A DNA stretch of 35,062 nt from Zobellia amurskyensis (GTDB lineage: Bacteria; Bacteroidota; Bacteroidia; Flavobacteriales; Flavobacteriaceae), in contig NZ_RCNR01000050.1 of the NCBI RefSeq assembly GCF_009725985.1, positions 1 to 35,062 on the forward strand, in the 5' to 3' direction. The number at the start of each line of letters is the position of its first letter. Positions within the stretch are counted from its first letter, which is position 1. Below the pieces are notes generated by a model. The model saw nothing but the letters and a program-made list of their open reading frames with translations, was not told the DNA's origin and ran no database searches. A program made the translations under genes and the position numbers. Positions 1 through 9,834 of the stretch are shown here, piece after piece.

Positions 1-2373
1 ATTGAATCTTTCTCAGTATTAAAAGATGCTTCTTCTACCGCTATTTATGGGTCTAGAGCTTCTAATGGGGTGATTATAATCACTACAAAGTCCGGTACTA
101 AGGGAGCACCTCAATTTAATTTCTCATCTAATGTACAGGTGGGGACGTTGAGTAATCAAATAGATATTTTTGATTCTGCCGGGTACGTAGATTTTATTCA
201 GAAGACTTATCCGGATAGTGCTGGATTTTTAGGGTTAGATGGTACTGTTTATAATACCAATTGGCAGGAAGAGATTTATAGAACCTCTTACACTATTAAT
301 AACAATTTAACGGCCAGAGGAAATTTGTTCAATAAAATTCCGATCAGAGCTTCTTTTGGGCATTCGGAAATTGCAGGTATTTTAAAAGAATCCCAGTTAG
401 ACAGGTATACAGTTTCTTTGAATATTGCTCCTGAGTTTTTTAATGAACATTTAAAAGTTACTATTAACGCAAAGGGTATTGCTACTGAAAAAGACCAACC
501 GGATTCAGGTGCCATAGGTAGTGCATTGGCTTCGAACCCTACTTTGCCCATTTATGACCCACAGGGAGGAATTTTTGGCGGTTATTACCAGTTGACCGAT
601 GATCAAGGTATTGTTGGTCCGACAAACCCATTGGCCTTGTTGAAGCAACGTGAGCGTAATGAAGACGCGGACCGATTTATTGGTAGTGCTGAGTTTAGGT
701 ATAAGATACATGGTTTTGAAGATTTAACGGCCGTGATAAACACAGGTATTGATTACTCGGAATCTAGTATAAACGAATATTTTTTGCCAAGTGCTGTTGG
801 GGCATACACGGTATTTAATGGTCTACCAATTTTTAACAACTTTAGTGAGAGTTTCAGCGAAAAACAAATAAAGAGAGACCACTTATTGGATGCGTATTTA
901 TCCTATGCCAAGAATTTTAATGGGGCATTGAATAAATTAGATGTGCAAGCGGGCTATGCTTACCAAAACTTTACGAATCAGGGGACTACTTTTCCGACAA
1001 CTACAGAAAATGGTTTTCGTGAGCCACAACAACCGTTTAAATATTACACCGAATTAAATTTGCAATCGTTTTTTGCCAGGGCAAATTTGACTCTTTATGA
1101 TAGTTTCTTGTTTACGGCTTCTGTGAGGGCAGATGCTTCGTCTCTATTCTCGGAAGACGATAGATGGGGATATTTTCCAGCCGCCGCTTTAGCTTGGAAA
1201 TTAGATGAAGAGAGTTTTTTAGAGGAAGCTAATTGGATAGATCAATTAAAATTAAGGATTGGTTGGGGACTCACAGGACAACAGGATATTACAGGTCCGG
1301 TGGGTTACTTTCCGTATACCGCTTTGTATGATGATGGCGACCCAACAGTAAGTTATATTTTTGGAAATGAGGTAGTAACTACCTATAGGGCTAACGCTTT
1401 TAACCCAGATTTAACTTGGGAAAAAACCTCTACTTATAACGTTGGTATTGACTTTGATTTTTTCTCTAATATTTTGAGTGGTAGTGTGGATGGTTATATC
1501 CGTAATACAACTGACTTGTTAGCAGAGGTACCGCAGTCCGAAGGTGCCTTAAGAAACAGATTTGTTAGTAATGTTGGGGAGACCGAGAGTAAGGGTTTTG
1601 AAGCGGCGTTGCAGTTCAGGCCCGTTCAGACAGATAATTTTTCTTTGGAGTTCAATGCAAACGCAGCTTTCAATGAAACCTATATTACTGATTTGGATAA
1701 TATTACCCAATTTTCTAGCGGCGGTGGTATTGGTCGTGGTACCGGTATAAATATTGGGCAAACTGCGGTTGGTGAACGTAATCGTACGTTTTGGTTATAT
1801 GAGCAGGTTTATGATGCTAATGGAAAAGTTATTGAGGATGCTTTTGTAGACCAGAATGGTGATGGAGTTATCTCTGATTCCGATAGAAGATTTATTCCTT
1901 TTGAACCTAAATGGACGTATGGCTTTGGAACCTTTGTGCAATATAAGAACTTAGATTTAACGGCAAATTTAAGAGGACAACTTGGGGGTAACGTTTACAA
2001 TGCCAACTTATTGAATAGAGGATTTGCACAGGCGGCTATTCCACAAACAGATTCTGGTTTTATCAACAATACTTTGGATTTGTTCGATGGTGTGCAATAC
2101 AATGGGTTTCCAGAAATTCCTTCGGATACACAAGCATTGTCAGACTTTTACCTATCAGACGCTTCATTTTTAAGATTGGATAACATAACCATTGGATATA
2201 GTCTAAAACCATTTGAAGGTAAGAGGTTGAGCCTAAGGTTCTATGGTTCGGCCAACAACGTATTTGTTATTACGGATTATGATGGTTTAGATCCTGAGAA
2301 TTTTGATGGTATAGAGACTTCGCCCTATGCACGTCCACGTACCTACACATTAGGATTAAATCTTGACTTCTAA
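1..2373 (+). CDS. susC: SusC-like TonB-dependent outer-membrane glucan transporter (5' partial)
   Basis: The reading frame is open from the first base, so the gene starts upstream of the window; the first ATG at position 70 is internal. The opening residues match the TonB plug-domain signature, with VLKDASSTAIYGSRAS followed by NGVIIITTKSG. The remaining roughly 770 residues form a beta-barrel rich in aromatic and glycine residues and end in LGLNLDF, a typical barrel end with terminal Phe. SusC proteins are about 1000 residues, so about 200 N-terminal residues (signal peptide, carboxypeptidase-like domain, part of the plug) are missing. It should import oligosaccharides, probably malto-oligosaccharides, across the outer membrane together with the SusD lipoprotein that starts 13 bases after its stop. 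The starch specificity is inferred from the downstream GH13 and starch-binding genes, not from this protein. Confidence 0.95.
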   Translation: MESFSVLKDASSTAIYGSRASNGVIIITTKSGTKGAPQFNFSSNVQVGTLSNQIDIFDSAGYVDFIQKTYPDSAGFLGLDGTVYNTNWQEEIYRTSYTINNNLTARGNLFNKIPIRASFGHSEIAGILKESQLDRYTVSLNIAPEFFNEHLKVTINAKGIATEKDQPDSGAIGSALASNPTLPIYDPQGGIFGGYYQLTDDQGIVGPTNPLALLKQRERNEDADRFIGSAEFRYKIHGFEDLTAVINTGIDYSESSINEYFLPSAVGAYTVFNGLPIFNNFSESFSEKQIKRDHLLDAYLSYAKNFNGALNKLDVQAGYAYQNFTNQGTTFPTTTENGFREPQQPFKYYTELNLQSFFARANLTLYDSFLFTASVRADASSLFSEDDRWGYFPAAALAWKLDEESFLEEANWIDQLKLRIGWGLTGQQDITGPVGYFPYTALYDDGDPTVSYIFGNEVVTTYRANAFNPDLTWEKTSTYNVGIDFDFFSNILSGSVDGYIRNTTDLLAEVPQSEGALRNRFVSNVGETESKGFEAALQFRPVQTDNFSLEFNANAAFNETYITDLDNITQFSSGGGIGRGTGINIGQTAVGERNRTFWLYEQVYDANGKVIEDAFVDQNGDGVISDSDRRFIPFEPKWTYGFGTFVQYKNLDLTANLRGQLGGNVYNANLLNRGFAQAAIPQTDSGFINNTLDLFDGVQYNGFPEIPSDTQALSDFYLSDASFLRLDNITIGYSLKPFEGKRLSLRFYGSANNVFVITDYDGLDPENFDGIETSPYARPRTYTLGLNLDF

Positions 2374-2386
2374 AAACTAACTACAG

Positions 2387-3946
2387 ATGATTAAAAAGAT
2401 AATATTCGGACTATTTACAGCTACGGTTTTAGTAGGCTGTACAGACGATTTAAATACAGAGCCAAGAGTAGAGCAGAGTTTGGATAACTTATTGGATTCG
2501 GACCCTAATGCCACTTTAGGAATTCTAGGCAAACTATATGGAGGCTTGGCCTTGCACGGTATTGGTATACCGGGTAGTAGTAACCAACAAGCGGATATCG
2601 CTGGAGATGACCCAGGGGAAACTGTATTCTTCAGGGCAATCTGGAACATGCAAGAGCTCACTACCGATATTGCCAAAAACCGATGGGGAGACGGGGGGCT
2701 AGACCCATTGACTACAGCAACCAACTGGGTGCCTACCAATAAATTCTTTGGCTATCTATACAATAGAAGTTATTTCAACATTGCACAGATAAACAATTTC
2801 ATTATAGAAGTGCAAAAAACCGATGAGCCAAATGCAGATGTATATGTGGCTGAAGCTCGATTTTTACGTGCCTTGTTCTACTACTATCTAATGGACACTT
2901 TTGGAGGTGTTGTAATGATTACGGAAGCAGACGGTGTAACAGGTGTGAGCAGAGCAAAGAGTACCCGAACGGAAGTTTTCGAGTTTGTGGAGAGCGAACT
3001 ATTGGCAGTAGAAGAAACTATTCCTGCGAGTAATGAATATGGTAGGGCAAACAAAGCAGCGGTACACATGTTGTTGACTAAAATCTATTTGAATGCCCAA
3101 GTATACACAGGCACAGATAGGTATTCAGATGCTTTGATCTATAGTGAAAAGGTAATTTTAGAGTCGTCGTTTACGTTAGATGATGATTACCAATCCATCT
3201 TTCAAGGAGATAACTTTACATCTCCAGAAATTATTTTTCCAATTATTGGAGATAGAAATTCCGTACAATCCTTTGGTACGGCAACCTATCTTACCAATGG
3301 TAGTTTAGGCGATACGACCATGCCAATTGCAGAATTTGGAAATTCTGAAAGTTGGTTCGGGCACCGTTGTACTCCAGCTATTTACAGTTTGTTCGGGGAT
3401 TTGGAAACAACTGCGGATAGCAGGGCTATCTTCTGGACGGAAGGCCACAGTTATGAGATGGATGATTATCGTACTTGGGAAAGTGGTTACCCAACTACTA
3501 AGTTTCAAAATCAATATTCGGATGGTAGTTCGGGTCAAAGTAATTTCTCGGATACGGACATTCCTTTATTCCGTTTGGCAGATGCCTATTTAATGTACGC
3601 GGAGGCCCAATTTAGGGGAGGCGGCGGTTCTGCTGTTCAGGCGGTTGATTATATCAATGTCCTGCGAGAAAGAGCATATGGAGATGCTAGCGGTAACATT
3701 ACCGAAGCAGACCTTACTGAGCAATTTTTGATAGACGAGCGTGCACGGGAGTTGTATTATGAGGGGCATAGAAGACAGGATTTAATTCGTTTTGACCGCT
3801 TTACGGGAGGAACTTATAATTGGCCTTGGAAAGGTAATGTGGTAGATGGAACATCAATTCCCGACCATTACAATCTATTTCCGTTTCCGCTAGAAGCCTT
3901 ACAGGCAAACCCGTTATTGGAACAAAACCCAGGCTATACTAACTAA
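2387..3946 (+). CDS. susD: SusD/RagB-family glycan-binding lipoprotein
   Basis: This 519-residue protein begins with a lipoprotein signal peptide whose lipobox is LVGC (Cys at about residue 18), followed by acidic residues (TDD) that often favour surface export in Bacteroidota. The C-terminal part has the usual SusD features: a run with RLADAYLMYAEAQ, the ELYYEGHRRQDLIRFDRF segment, and the closing FPFPLEALQANPLLEQNPGY. Its length fits the family (about 500-600 residues). SusD proteins cap the SusC channel and capture glycan on the cell surface. It lies 13 bases after susC and 11 bases before the SusE-like gene, so the four genes are very likely one operon. The exact ligand is inferred from the neighbouring amylases. 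Confidence 0.95.
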   Translation: MIKKIIFGLFTATVLVGCTDDLNTEPRVEQSLDNLLDSDPNATLGILGKLYGGLALHGIGIPGSSNQQADIAGDDPGETVFFRAIWNMQELTTDIAKNRWGDGGLDPLTTATNWVPTNKFFGYLYNRSYFNIAQINNFIIEVQKTDEPNADVYVAEARFLRALFYYYLMDTFGGVVMITEADGVTGVSRAKSTRTEVFEFVESELLAVEETIPASNEYGRANKAAVHMLLTKIYLNAQVYTGTDRYSDALIYSEKVILESSFTLDDDYQSIFQGDNFTSPEIIFPIIGDRNSVQSFGTATYLTNGSLGDTTMPIAEFGNSESWFGHRCTPAIYSLFGDLETTADSRAIFWTEGHSYEMDDYRTWESGYPTTKFQNQYSDGSSGQSNFSDTDIPLFRLADAYLMYAEAQFRGGGGSAVQAVDYINVLRERAYGDASGNITEADLTEQFLIDERARELYYEGHRRQDLIRFDRFTGGTYNWPWKGNVVDGTSIPDHYNLFPFPLEALQANPLLEQNPGYTN

Positions 3947-3957
3947 AAACTAAAACG

Positions 3958-5271
3958 ATGAACAGAAATTTGGTATTTATATACGCATCCATCGTAGCAA
4001 TGGCACTTTTAGTGACTGGTTGTAGCGATGATGACGAAAATATTAGGGTAAGCGATGCTGCTAGCACCCAATTAACTTTGTCTTCTACGGACGCCCTTAA
4101 TCTAACAAGGGATATGACGGGTGAAACCGTACTGGGCCTCAATTGGTCGGCACCTGATTTTGGTTTCTCGGGAGCGGTACCTACCTATAACGTAGTGGTA
4201 GGTGTTGATGCAGCTACGGAAGCTGTTCCTACTCGAATAAATGTAGGTAATGTATTAAATAAGGATTTTTTTGCAGAAGAACTTAATGAGGCCGTGGCAG
4301 ATGCCGGAGCTTTAGCTGGTTTGGAGAATGAAGTGAAAATTTGGGTGGAAGCCCTTTTAGGTAAAGACATTGTGGCAACATCAACAGCACAAGTGTTGAC
4401 AGTTACAGGTTATGCTACCTCATTTGATTTAAGTTCCCCATGGGGACTGGTAGGTCCGGCCACGCTAAACGGATGGGATGGTCCAGATGTACCGGTATAT
4501 GCAACGGCTATTGCAAATGAATTTGTAGCGTATGCTACCTTAACGGACGGCGAGCTAAAAATTAGAAGAGACAACGATTGGACGGTAAACTACGGGGATA
4601 CAGGGGCAGATGGTACCTTGGACTTAGATGGTGATAATATTCAGGTTCTAGCTGGTACTTATAAAGTCATGTTTAGCTTAAATGATTTCAGCTATACCAT
4701 TGAGCCGTTTACATGGGGATTAGTGGGTGATGCTACGCCAACTGGATGGGATGGTCCGGATACACAACTAACCTATGACTCTTCTACTGACCAATGGAGA
4801 GCGGTAGTAACTCTAACTGATGGTGAAATGAAGTTTAGGCAGAACAATGATTGGGCCGTAAACTTTGGGGATTCCGGGGCTGATGGTACCATAGAAGAAA
4901 ATGGCGATAACATTCTTGTAGAGGCTGGTAACTATCTGGTTTCTGTAGACTTTACTAATAATCTTTACACAATAGAGCCTACGGATATTTGGGGCTTGGT
5001 AGGTGATGCTGCACCAAATGGGTGGGATGGTCCCAATATGCGTTTTACACCAGACTATGCCAATGAAGGGGTATGGATTCTAGAAAACGTGACAGTATTA
5101 GATGGTGAAATTAAGTTCAGAACTAATGATGCGTGGGATTTAAATTATGGCGATGATGGTAATGACGGGACCTTAGAATCAGATGGCGCTAATATTTCGG
5201 TAAGTGCAGGTACTTACACCATCAAACTTTTCTTGGCAGATGCCGATAACCCAACCTACACTATCGAATAA
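3958..5271 (+). CDS. SusE/SusF-like surface lipoprotein with three starch-binding modules
   Basis: A 437-residue lipoprotein with lipobox LVTGC at about residues 18-22 followed by SDDDE. Residues about 30-155 resemble the N-terminal SusE domain, an Ig-like fold with alternating polar and hydrophobic strands. Three tandem modules of about 90 residues follow, starting near residues 162, 253 and 345. Each begins WGLVG and carries NGWDGP or TGWDGP, then DGE(L/M/I)K(I/F)R, a Gly/Asp-rich turn (YGDxGxDGT) and a closing AGxYxV strand. This matches the C-terminal starch-binding repeats of SusE and SusF, which hold starch at the cell surface without cutting it. The same module recurs at the C-terminus of the next gene's amylase. 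The product sits between SusD and the amylase in an apparent operon. Carbohydrate binding is inferred from family resemblance and context. Confidence 0.88.
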   Translation: MNRNLVFIYASIVAMALLVTGCSDDDENIRVSDAASTQLTLSSTDALNLTRDMTGETVLGLNWSAPDFGFSGAVPTYNVVVGVDAATEAVPTRINVGNVLNKDFFAEELNEAVADAGALAGLENEVKIWVEALLGKDIVATSTAQVLTVTGYATSFDLSSPWGLVGPATLNGWDGPDVPVYATAIANEFVAYATLTDGELKIRRDNDWTVNYGDTGADGTLDLDGDNIQVLAGTYKVMFSLNDFSYTIEPFTWGLVGDATPTGWDGPDTQLTYDSSTDQWRAVVTLTDGEMKFRQNNDWAVNFGDSGADGTIEENGDNILVEAGNYLVSVDFTNNLYTIEPTDIWGLVGDAAPNGWDGPNMRFTPDYANEGVWILENVTVLDGEIKFRTNDAWDLNYGDDGNDGTLESDGANISVSAGTYTIKLFLADADNPTYTIE

Positions 5272-5282
5272 ATTAAAAAATT

Positions 5283-7571
5283 ATGAAAATCAAAAACTAT
5301 ATAAAAATAAGTATGGCTGCGCTAACTATATTGTTCGCAGCCTGTACTAATGATGATTTTTTACAGCTAAAGGTAAAAGAAGCCAACGATACCGAAGATT
5401 TACCTTCTGGTTCGGCAGTCGGTAGAACGGAAGCATTAGTGCCGGGTAATGGCGTTATGATGCAGGCCTTCTATTGGGATGTAACCGAAGGAGGAATATG
5501 GTGGGAAAATGTTGAATCTAAATTGAATGGCTGGGCCGCTAATGGTATTGATGCTATCTGGATACCGCCTATTTCTAAAGGTCAAAGTGGTGGTTTCTCC
5601 ATGGGGTATGATCCTGCAGATTACTTTGATTTTGGTGATTTTCAGCAACATGGTACCGTTGAGACTCGTTTTGGTAACCGTGAAGAATTGGAAAAAATGA
5701 TTGGTACGGCTCACGAGAATAACATTGCCGTAATTGCGGATATCGTTTTAAATCACAACTCGGGCGGTCAGTTAGAATACAATGAGTTTAGGCAAATTGA
5801 AACCTATACATTGTTTGAGCCTGCATCAGGTTTGTTCAATAGAACTTGGTTAAACTATTTGCCTAATGCAGAAAATTTGGAAGACGAAGGTCGTTTTGGC
5901 GGTTTCCCGGATTTAGATTTAAATAATGAGTATGTGCGAGATTGGTTATGGAATTCGGAGGAGTCCGTTGCTAATTACTATATGAATACGCTAAAAATTG
6001 ATGGTTGGAGATTCGATTTTGTAAAGGGCTTTTCTACTGAAGTCGTTAAAGACTGGATAGCCACCGTAGGGGGGTATAGTGTAGGTGAAAATTTTGATGG
6101 AAATGTTGAAGGCGTTGTACGCCCTTGGATAGAAGCTACGGGCGCCAATGCTTTTGATTTTCCTAACTTCTTTAATATGCAAAATGCTTTCTTGAACGGT
6201 AATTTAAACGAGTTGGTTAAACCAAGTTTAATTTCTACTATACCGGACAAGGCAGTGACCTTTGTAGGTAATCATGATACAGAAGCCAGGGATGGTAGTA
6301 ACGAATTCCCAGATGAGTTTGAAACGCATGCATATGCCTACATCATGAGTGCACCCGGATATCCATGTGTTTTTTATTCACATTATGAGGCTAGTGGAGA
6401 GGAACAAAAAGCTAAAATCAATCAGTTAATTCAGATTCGCTCAGAACTAGCTGCGGGAGATTGGGCTGTAAACCATGTTTCTAACGAGGAATTTGTAGCG
6501 ATTAGGGGTGGTGATGCAGAGAAGCCAGGTTTGGTACTGTACATTAATCTTAGTGGGGCAGAGGTAACAAGAGAGGTTCAAACCCATTGGGCCAATGCCA
6601 ACGTCAAAGATTACACAGAAGAATACTTAATTTTTGAGCAATCAGATGCTAATGGAACGGTAACATTAAAAGCACCTGCAAATGGGTATGCAATCTGGGC
6701 AGCTACGCAAGATGAACAATTAGCTTTTCCCGAAGCTTTATATGTGCCTGGGGGCTATCAAGGTTGGGATCCAGTTTCTGCGCCAATGCTTAATGCGGTA
6801 GAGTTACCAAACCTAGCGGGTACCTTTAGGGGGCATGTGAGATTTACAGATGCGAGTAACGAATTTAAACTTACAGATGCAGCCAACTGGGAAAATGGAA
6901 TCTATGGTGACGAGGGTGACGGGGCTTCCGGTGTACTAGTTTCTCCTGGGAATAATATTGTTTTATCAGGTCCTCAAGATTATGAAATCAATGTAGACTT
7001 AGTTAATAATACGTTTTCTGCAAATTCTTGGGCAATAATAGGTTCTGCCGCGCCAAATGGTTGGGATGACCCAGATTCTGACATGTCTTATGATTTTGAT
7101 AGAAATGTCTGGACAATTACTACAAACCTTACCGATGGGGAGTTAAAGTTTAGGGCCAACAATGGTTGGGACGTAAATCTTGGGGACGCTGGCACTGAAG
7201 GTTCATTAGAAAACGGAGGCGGGAATATAGCTGTATCTGCCGGTAGTTATCAGATAGATCTAGATGTGGCCAATAAAACTTTTAGTCTTGGTAGTTGGGC
7301 AATTATTGGTTCTGCAACACCTAACGGGTGGGACGACCCCGATACGGATATGGTTTACGATATGACCAGTAATGTATGGACAATAACTACTGATTTGGTG
7401 GCTGGTGAAATGAAATTTAGGTTTAATGATACATGGAATGTTAACTTAGGAAATGCCGGAAATGATAATTCATTACAACAAGATGGAGATAATATAATGA
7501 TATCAACTGCAGGTAGTTATACGGTCAACTTAGATATTATGACCAATACGTATAGTATCAATATGAATTAG
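5283..7571 (+). CDS. Surface lipoprotein alpha-amylase (GH13) with C-terminal SusE-like binding modules
   Basis: A 762-residue lipoprotein: MKIKNY... with lipobox FAAC near residue 21. The GH13 barrel covers about residues 55-475. The catalytic triad is visible: nucleophile Asp245 in GWRFDFVKGF, acid/base Glu269 in VGENFDG, and transition-state Asp332 in VGNHDTEARDG. DIVLNHNSGG is conserved region I. The C-terminal 280 residues hold an E-set-like segment (about 485-580, YVPGGYQGWDP) and two clear copies of the WAIIGSAxPNGWDDPD module starting at residues 583 and 672. These relate to the three modules in the upstream SusE-like protein. It is probably the SusG-equivalent enzyme cutting starch on the cell surface. 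It starts 11 bases after the SusE-like stop and is the last gene before a strong terminator. Confidence 0.93.
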   Translation: MKIKNYIKISMAALTILFAACTNDDFLQLKVKEANDTEDLPSGSAVGRTEALVPGNGVMMQAFYWDVTEGGIWWENVESKLNGWAANGIDAIWIPPISKGQSGGFSMGYDPADYFDFGDFQQHGTVETRFGNREELEKMIGTAHENNIAVIADIVLNHNSGGQLEYNEFRQIETYTLFEPASGLFNRTWLNYLPNAENLEDEGRFGGFPDLDLNNEYVRDWLWNSEESVANYYMNTLKIDGWRFDFVKGFSTEVVKDWIATVGGYSVGENFDGNVEGVVRPWIEATGANAFDFPNFFNMQNAFLNGNLNELVKPSLISTIPDKAVTFVGNHDTEARDGSNEFPDEFETHAYAYIMSAPGYPCVFYSHYEASGEEQKAKINQLIQIRSELAAGDWAVNHVSNEEFVAIRGGDAEKPGLVLYINLSGAEVTREVQTHWANANVKDYTEEYLIFEQSDANGTVTLKAPANGYAIWAATQDEQLAFPEALYVPGGYQGWDPVSAPMLNAVELPNLAGTFRGHVRFTDASNEFKLTDAANWENGIYGDEGDGASGVLVSPGNNIVLSGPQDYEINVDLVNNTFSANSWAIIGSAAPNGWDDPDSDMSYDFDRNVWTITTNLTDGELKFRANNGWDVNLGDAGTEGSLENGGGNIAVSAGSYQIDLDVANKTFSLGSWAIIGSATPNGWDDPDTDMVYDMTSNVWTITTDLVAGEMKFRFNDTWNVNLGNAGNDNSLQQDGDNIMISTAGSYTVNLDIMTNTYSINMN

Positions 7572-7598
7572 GAAGTTAGTTTAGTTAGTTTATTAGTT

Positions 7599-7633
7599 AA
7601 TAAAGGTTGTCATTTGGCGACCTTTATTTTTTT
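7599..7633 (+). terminator. Rho-independent terminator after the SusC-D-E-amylase operon
   Basis: An 11-bp stem pairs AATAAAGGTTG with CGACCTTTATT, with one G-U pair and an 8-base loop, and runs into a tract of seven Ts. It lies 28 bases after the amylase stop and separates the polysaccharide operon from the regulator gene. Confidence 0.85.
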
Positions 7634-7715
7634 AGTTCACCCCATCTTAAAAATTAAATATACGGTTGTCAATTGTCATCCGTTATTTTTATATTATTTC
7701 AAGTCAAATACTGTA

Positions 7716-7743
7716 TTTGAGCTGTAGGTTCTTAATAACTTTG
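7716..7743 (+). promoter_or_regulatory. Candidate Bacteroidota promoter of the 7TM-AraC gene
   Basis: TTTG at 7716-7719 and TAACTTTG at 7736-7743 match the Bacteroidota -33 (TTTG/TTG) and -7 (TAnnTTTG) elements. The 16-base spacer is slightly shorter than usual. The -7 box lies about 60 bases before the regulator's ATG, giving a short leader. Confidence 0.5.
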
Positions 7744-7806
7744 TCCTACTTTTATGAGCGGATGGTAATCTCAGTTCGTTTACAATCATTAAAAGTTTTG
7801 GGTTAA

Positions 7807-9714
7807 ATGGTTTTCACTAAAATATTTGGACAAATTTTTTCAAGCGCTAATTATTTCAAATTCTTTTGGCTGGTTTTAATTTATCTGAACATAGGCAGTT
7901 TGGTCGCTCAAACAAATTTTGTGATAGATTATGTGCCAAAAGACACCAAACCATCAGACATACTGTATTTAACGGGAACATTTAATAATTGGAAACCTGC
8001 AGATGTAAATTACAAGTTTACAAGAAAAACTGATGGAACCTATGAGTTAAGAAATAAGTTTTTTAATGGGTCTTGGATATCTTATAAAATTACCAAAGGT
8101 AGTTGGCCTACTGTAGAGGTCAAAAATGATGGAACACCGCTAACGGTAAGAAAACACTCTTTTAACAATGCTATAGAAGAAACATTAATCTTACAGGTGG
8201 CGGGTTGGTCCGACACTTTTAACGAACAAACCAAACCCCAAAAAGTAGCGATTGTTTTAACGGAAATACCCCGAAACACTCCTCCAAATTCCTCAATATA
8301 TATATGTGGTAATTTTAATGGTTGGGTACCAGGAGATCAACGTTATAAAATGAAACAGCTTGCCAACGGAAACTTTCAAATAGAGGTTCCTGTTTATACA
8401 GCGCCGTTGGAATATAAGTTTACTCGCGGTAATTGGCTAACAGTTGAGGGTAATAGTTATGGCAGGCCTATACCTAACCGCATATTGGGTAGCAAGGAAA
8501 TTAGTCTTAACCAGCCCATAAAAAACAGAATAACATACTGGGAAGACCAGTCTTACGGTATATTTAATCCTTACACCTTACTCTTAATCCTTACGGCTTT
8601 ACAAGGTTTTTTTCTCATATTTATTATTAATTCCAGTAGAAATAATAACAAGTGGGCCAATCAGGCATTAAGCGTTCTCATTTTTATCATATCGTTTACA
8701 TTAATTTCTAGAGTAGTAATATATGATCGGGTAATTTATACCGATTATCCAAGACTATCGCTATTAACTGATTTGGTCTTTTTCTTATACGGCCCCATTT
8801 TTCTAATATATATTGAAAGATTATTGCAACATAGTAAAAAATCCTTTCAGGCCTATTGGCCACATTTTATACCATTTATAATACAGATTGCATTATATAT
8901 CACCTTTTCTTTTAATCCCACGCATACCTTTATTGAGCAAAATTTATTTCAATCTTTAGAATCTCCACCATACGCATTTTACGAAGTGATTGTACTGCTG
9001 GCGTTAGTGTTTAATATATGGTATTGGTTTAGGATTAAAGGGAAAATTAAAATGTACTTTAGAAATATTGAAGTCAATTATTCTACGGATCAGAATATAA
9101 AATATTTGAACGTAATAATGATGGTGCTTGGGGTATGTTTAGTGTTGTGGACGGTAATTGTTCTGGTTGATATCTATAGTACCTATAGTAATTATCCCAT
9201 AAACTATACCGCAAATTTATTGATAGATACTCTATGGGCTGTTTTTTCGGTGGTGGTTTATTTATTGGGATATTTCGCCATAAAGCAACCGGAAATCTTT
9301 AGAATGGCCGTTGTAGAAGTAGAAGAGTCAACACCAGAAGAAAATCGTTCGCAAATCAATACAGGCGAGTTAAAGGAACTTAAGCAGGCATTACATTTAA
9401 AAATGATTCAAGAACAGGTATATTTAAATCCAGAATTAAGTTTGCCGGAATTGGCCGAAAAAATGGATACCAATGTGCATACCCTATCCAAAACTATTAA
9501 TGCGGGGTATTCCAAAAATTTCAGGGATTTTGTAAATTATTATAGAATTCAGGATTTTATAGAGCGCGCCCAAGACCAAAAATACAAGAACCAGACCTAC
9601 TTGGCGATAGCCTTGGCAGTAGGTTTCAATTCCAAATCATCTTTTAACCGATCGTTTAAAAAGGTAACCGATAAATCGCCTAGAGAATATTTTAATAATC
9701 TGAAAACAGACTAG
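7807..9714 (+). CDS. Membrane AraC-family regulator with two extracytoplasmic glycogen-binding-like domains
   Basis: A 635-residue protein. A hydrophobic N-terminal segment ending SLVAQT (about residue 36) looks like a signal peptide. Two tandem domains of about 100 residues follow (about 37-138 and 145-245), each with an E-set/glycogen-binding pattern: YLTGTFNNWKP and YICGNFNGWVP, then later YKxTxGxWxTVE. About seven transmembrane helices span residues about 255-505, including the LLTDLVFFLYGPIFLIYIER segment common in 7TM-type flavobacterial AraC proteins. The last 110 residues are a two-helix-turn-helix AraC domain (LSLPELAEKMDTNVHTLS, then AIALAVGFNSKSSFNRSFKK). The likely role is to sense alpha-glucan or maltodextrin outside the inner membrane and switch the flanking amylase and Sus genes. 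The architecture is read from the sequence; ligand and target genes are inferred from location. Confidence 0.85.
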   Translation: MVFTKIFGQIFSSANYFKFFWLVLIYLNIGSLVAQTNFVIDYVPKDTKPSDILYLTGTFNNWKPADVNYKFTRKTDGTYELRNKFFNGSWISYKITKGSWPTVEVKNDGTPLTVRKHSFNNAIEETLILQVAGWSDTFNEQTKPQKVAIVLTEIPRNTPPNSSIYICGNFNGWVPGDQRYKMKQLANGNFQIEVPVYTAPLEYKFTRGNWLTVEGNSYGRPIPNRILGSKEISLNQPIKNRITYWEDQSYGIFNPYTLLLILTALQGFFLIFIINSSRNNNKWANQALSVLIFIISFTLISRVVIYDRVIYTDYPRLSLLTDLVFFLYGPIFLIYIERLLQHSKKSFQAYWPHFIPFIIQIALYITFSFNPTHTFIEQNLFQSLESPPYAFYEVIVLLALVFNIWYWFRIKGKIKMYFRNIEVNYSTDQNIKYLNVIMMVLGVCLVLWTVIVLVDIYSTYSNYPINYTANLLIDTLWAVFSVVVYLLGYFAIKQPEIFRMAVVEVEESTPEENRSQINTGELKELKQALHLKMIQEQVYLNPELSLPELAEKMDTNVHTLSKTINAGYSKNFRDFVNYYRIQDFIERAQDQKYKNQTYLAIALAVGFNSKSSFNRSFKKVTDKSPREYFNNLKTD

Positions 9715-9834
9715 TCTAGCGACTCAGAATAAGTATCATTTTATAAAATATATAGACCAAGTTATAATATAAGTCGATATAGAAGCCAATTCTCTATAGT
9801 TTAGTTTTCTCAACTGAAATTAAAACTAAATAAG

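Noticed and set aside
70-2373. ATG at 70 as the true start of the SusC gene
   Set aside because: Bases 1-69 in the same frame encode the conserved plug motif, so the gene begins upstream of the window.
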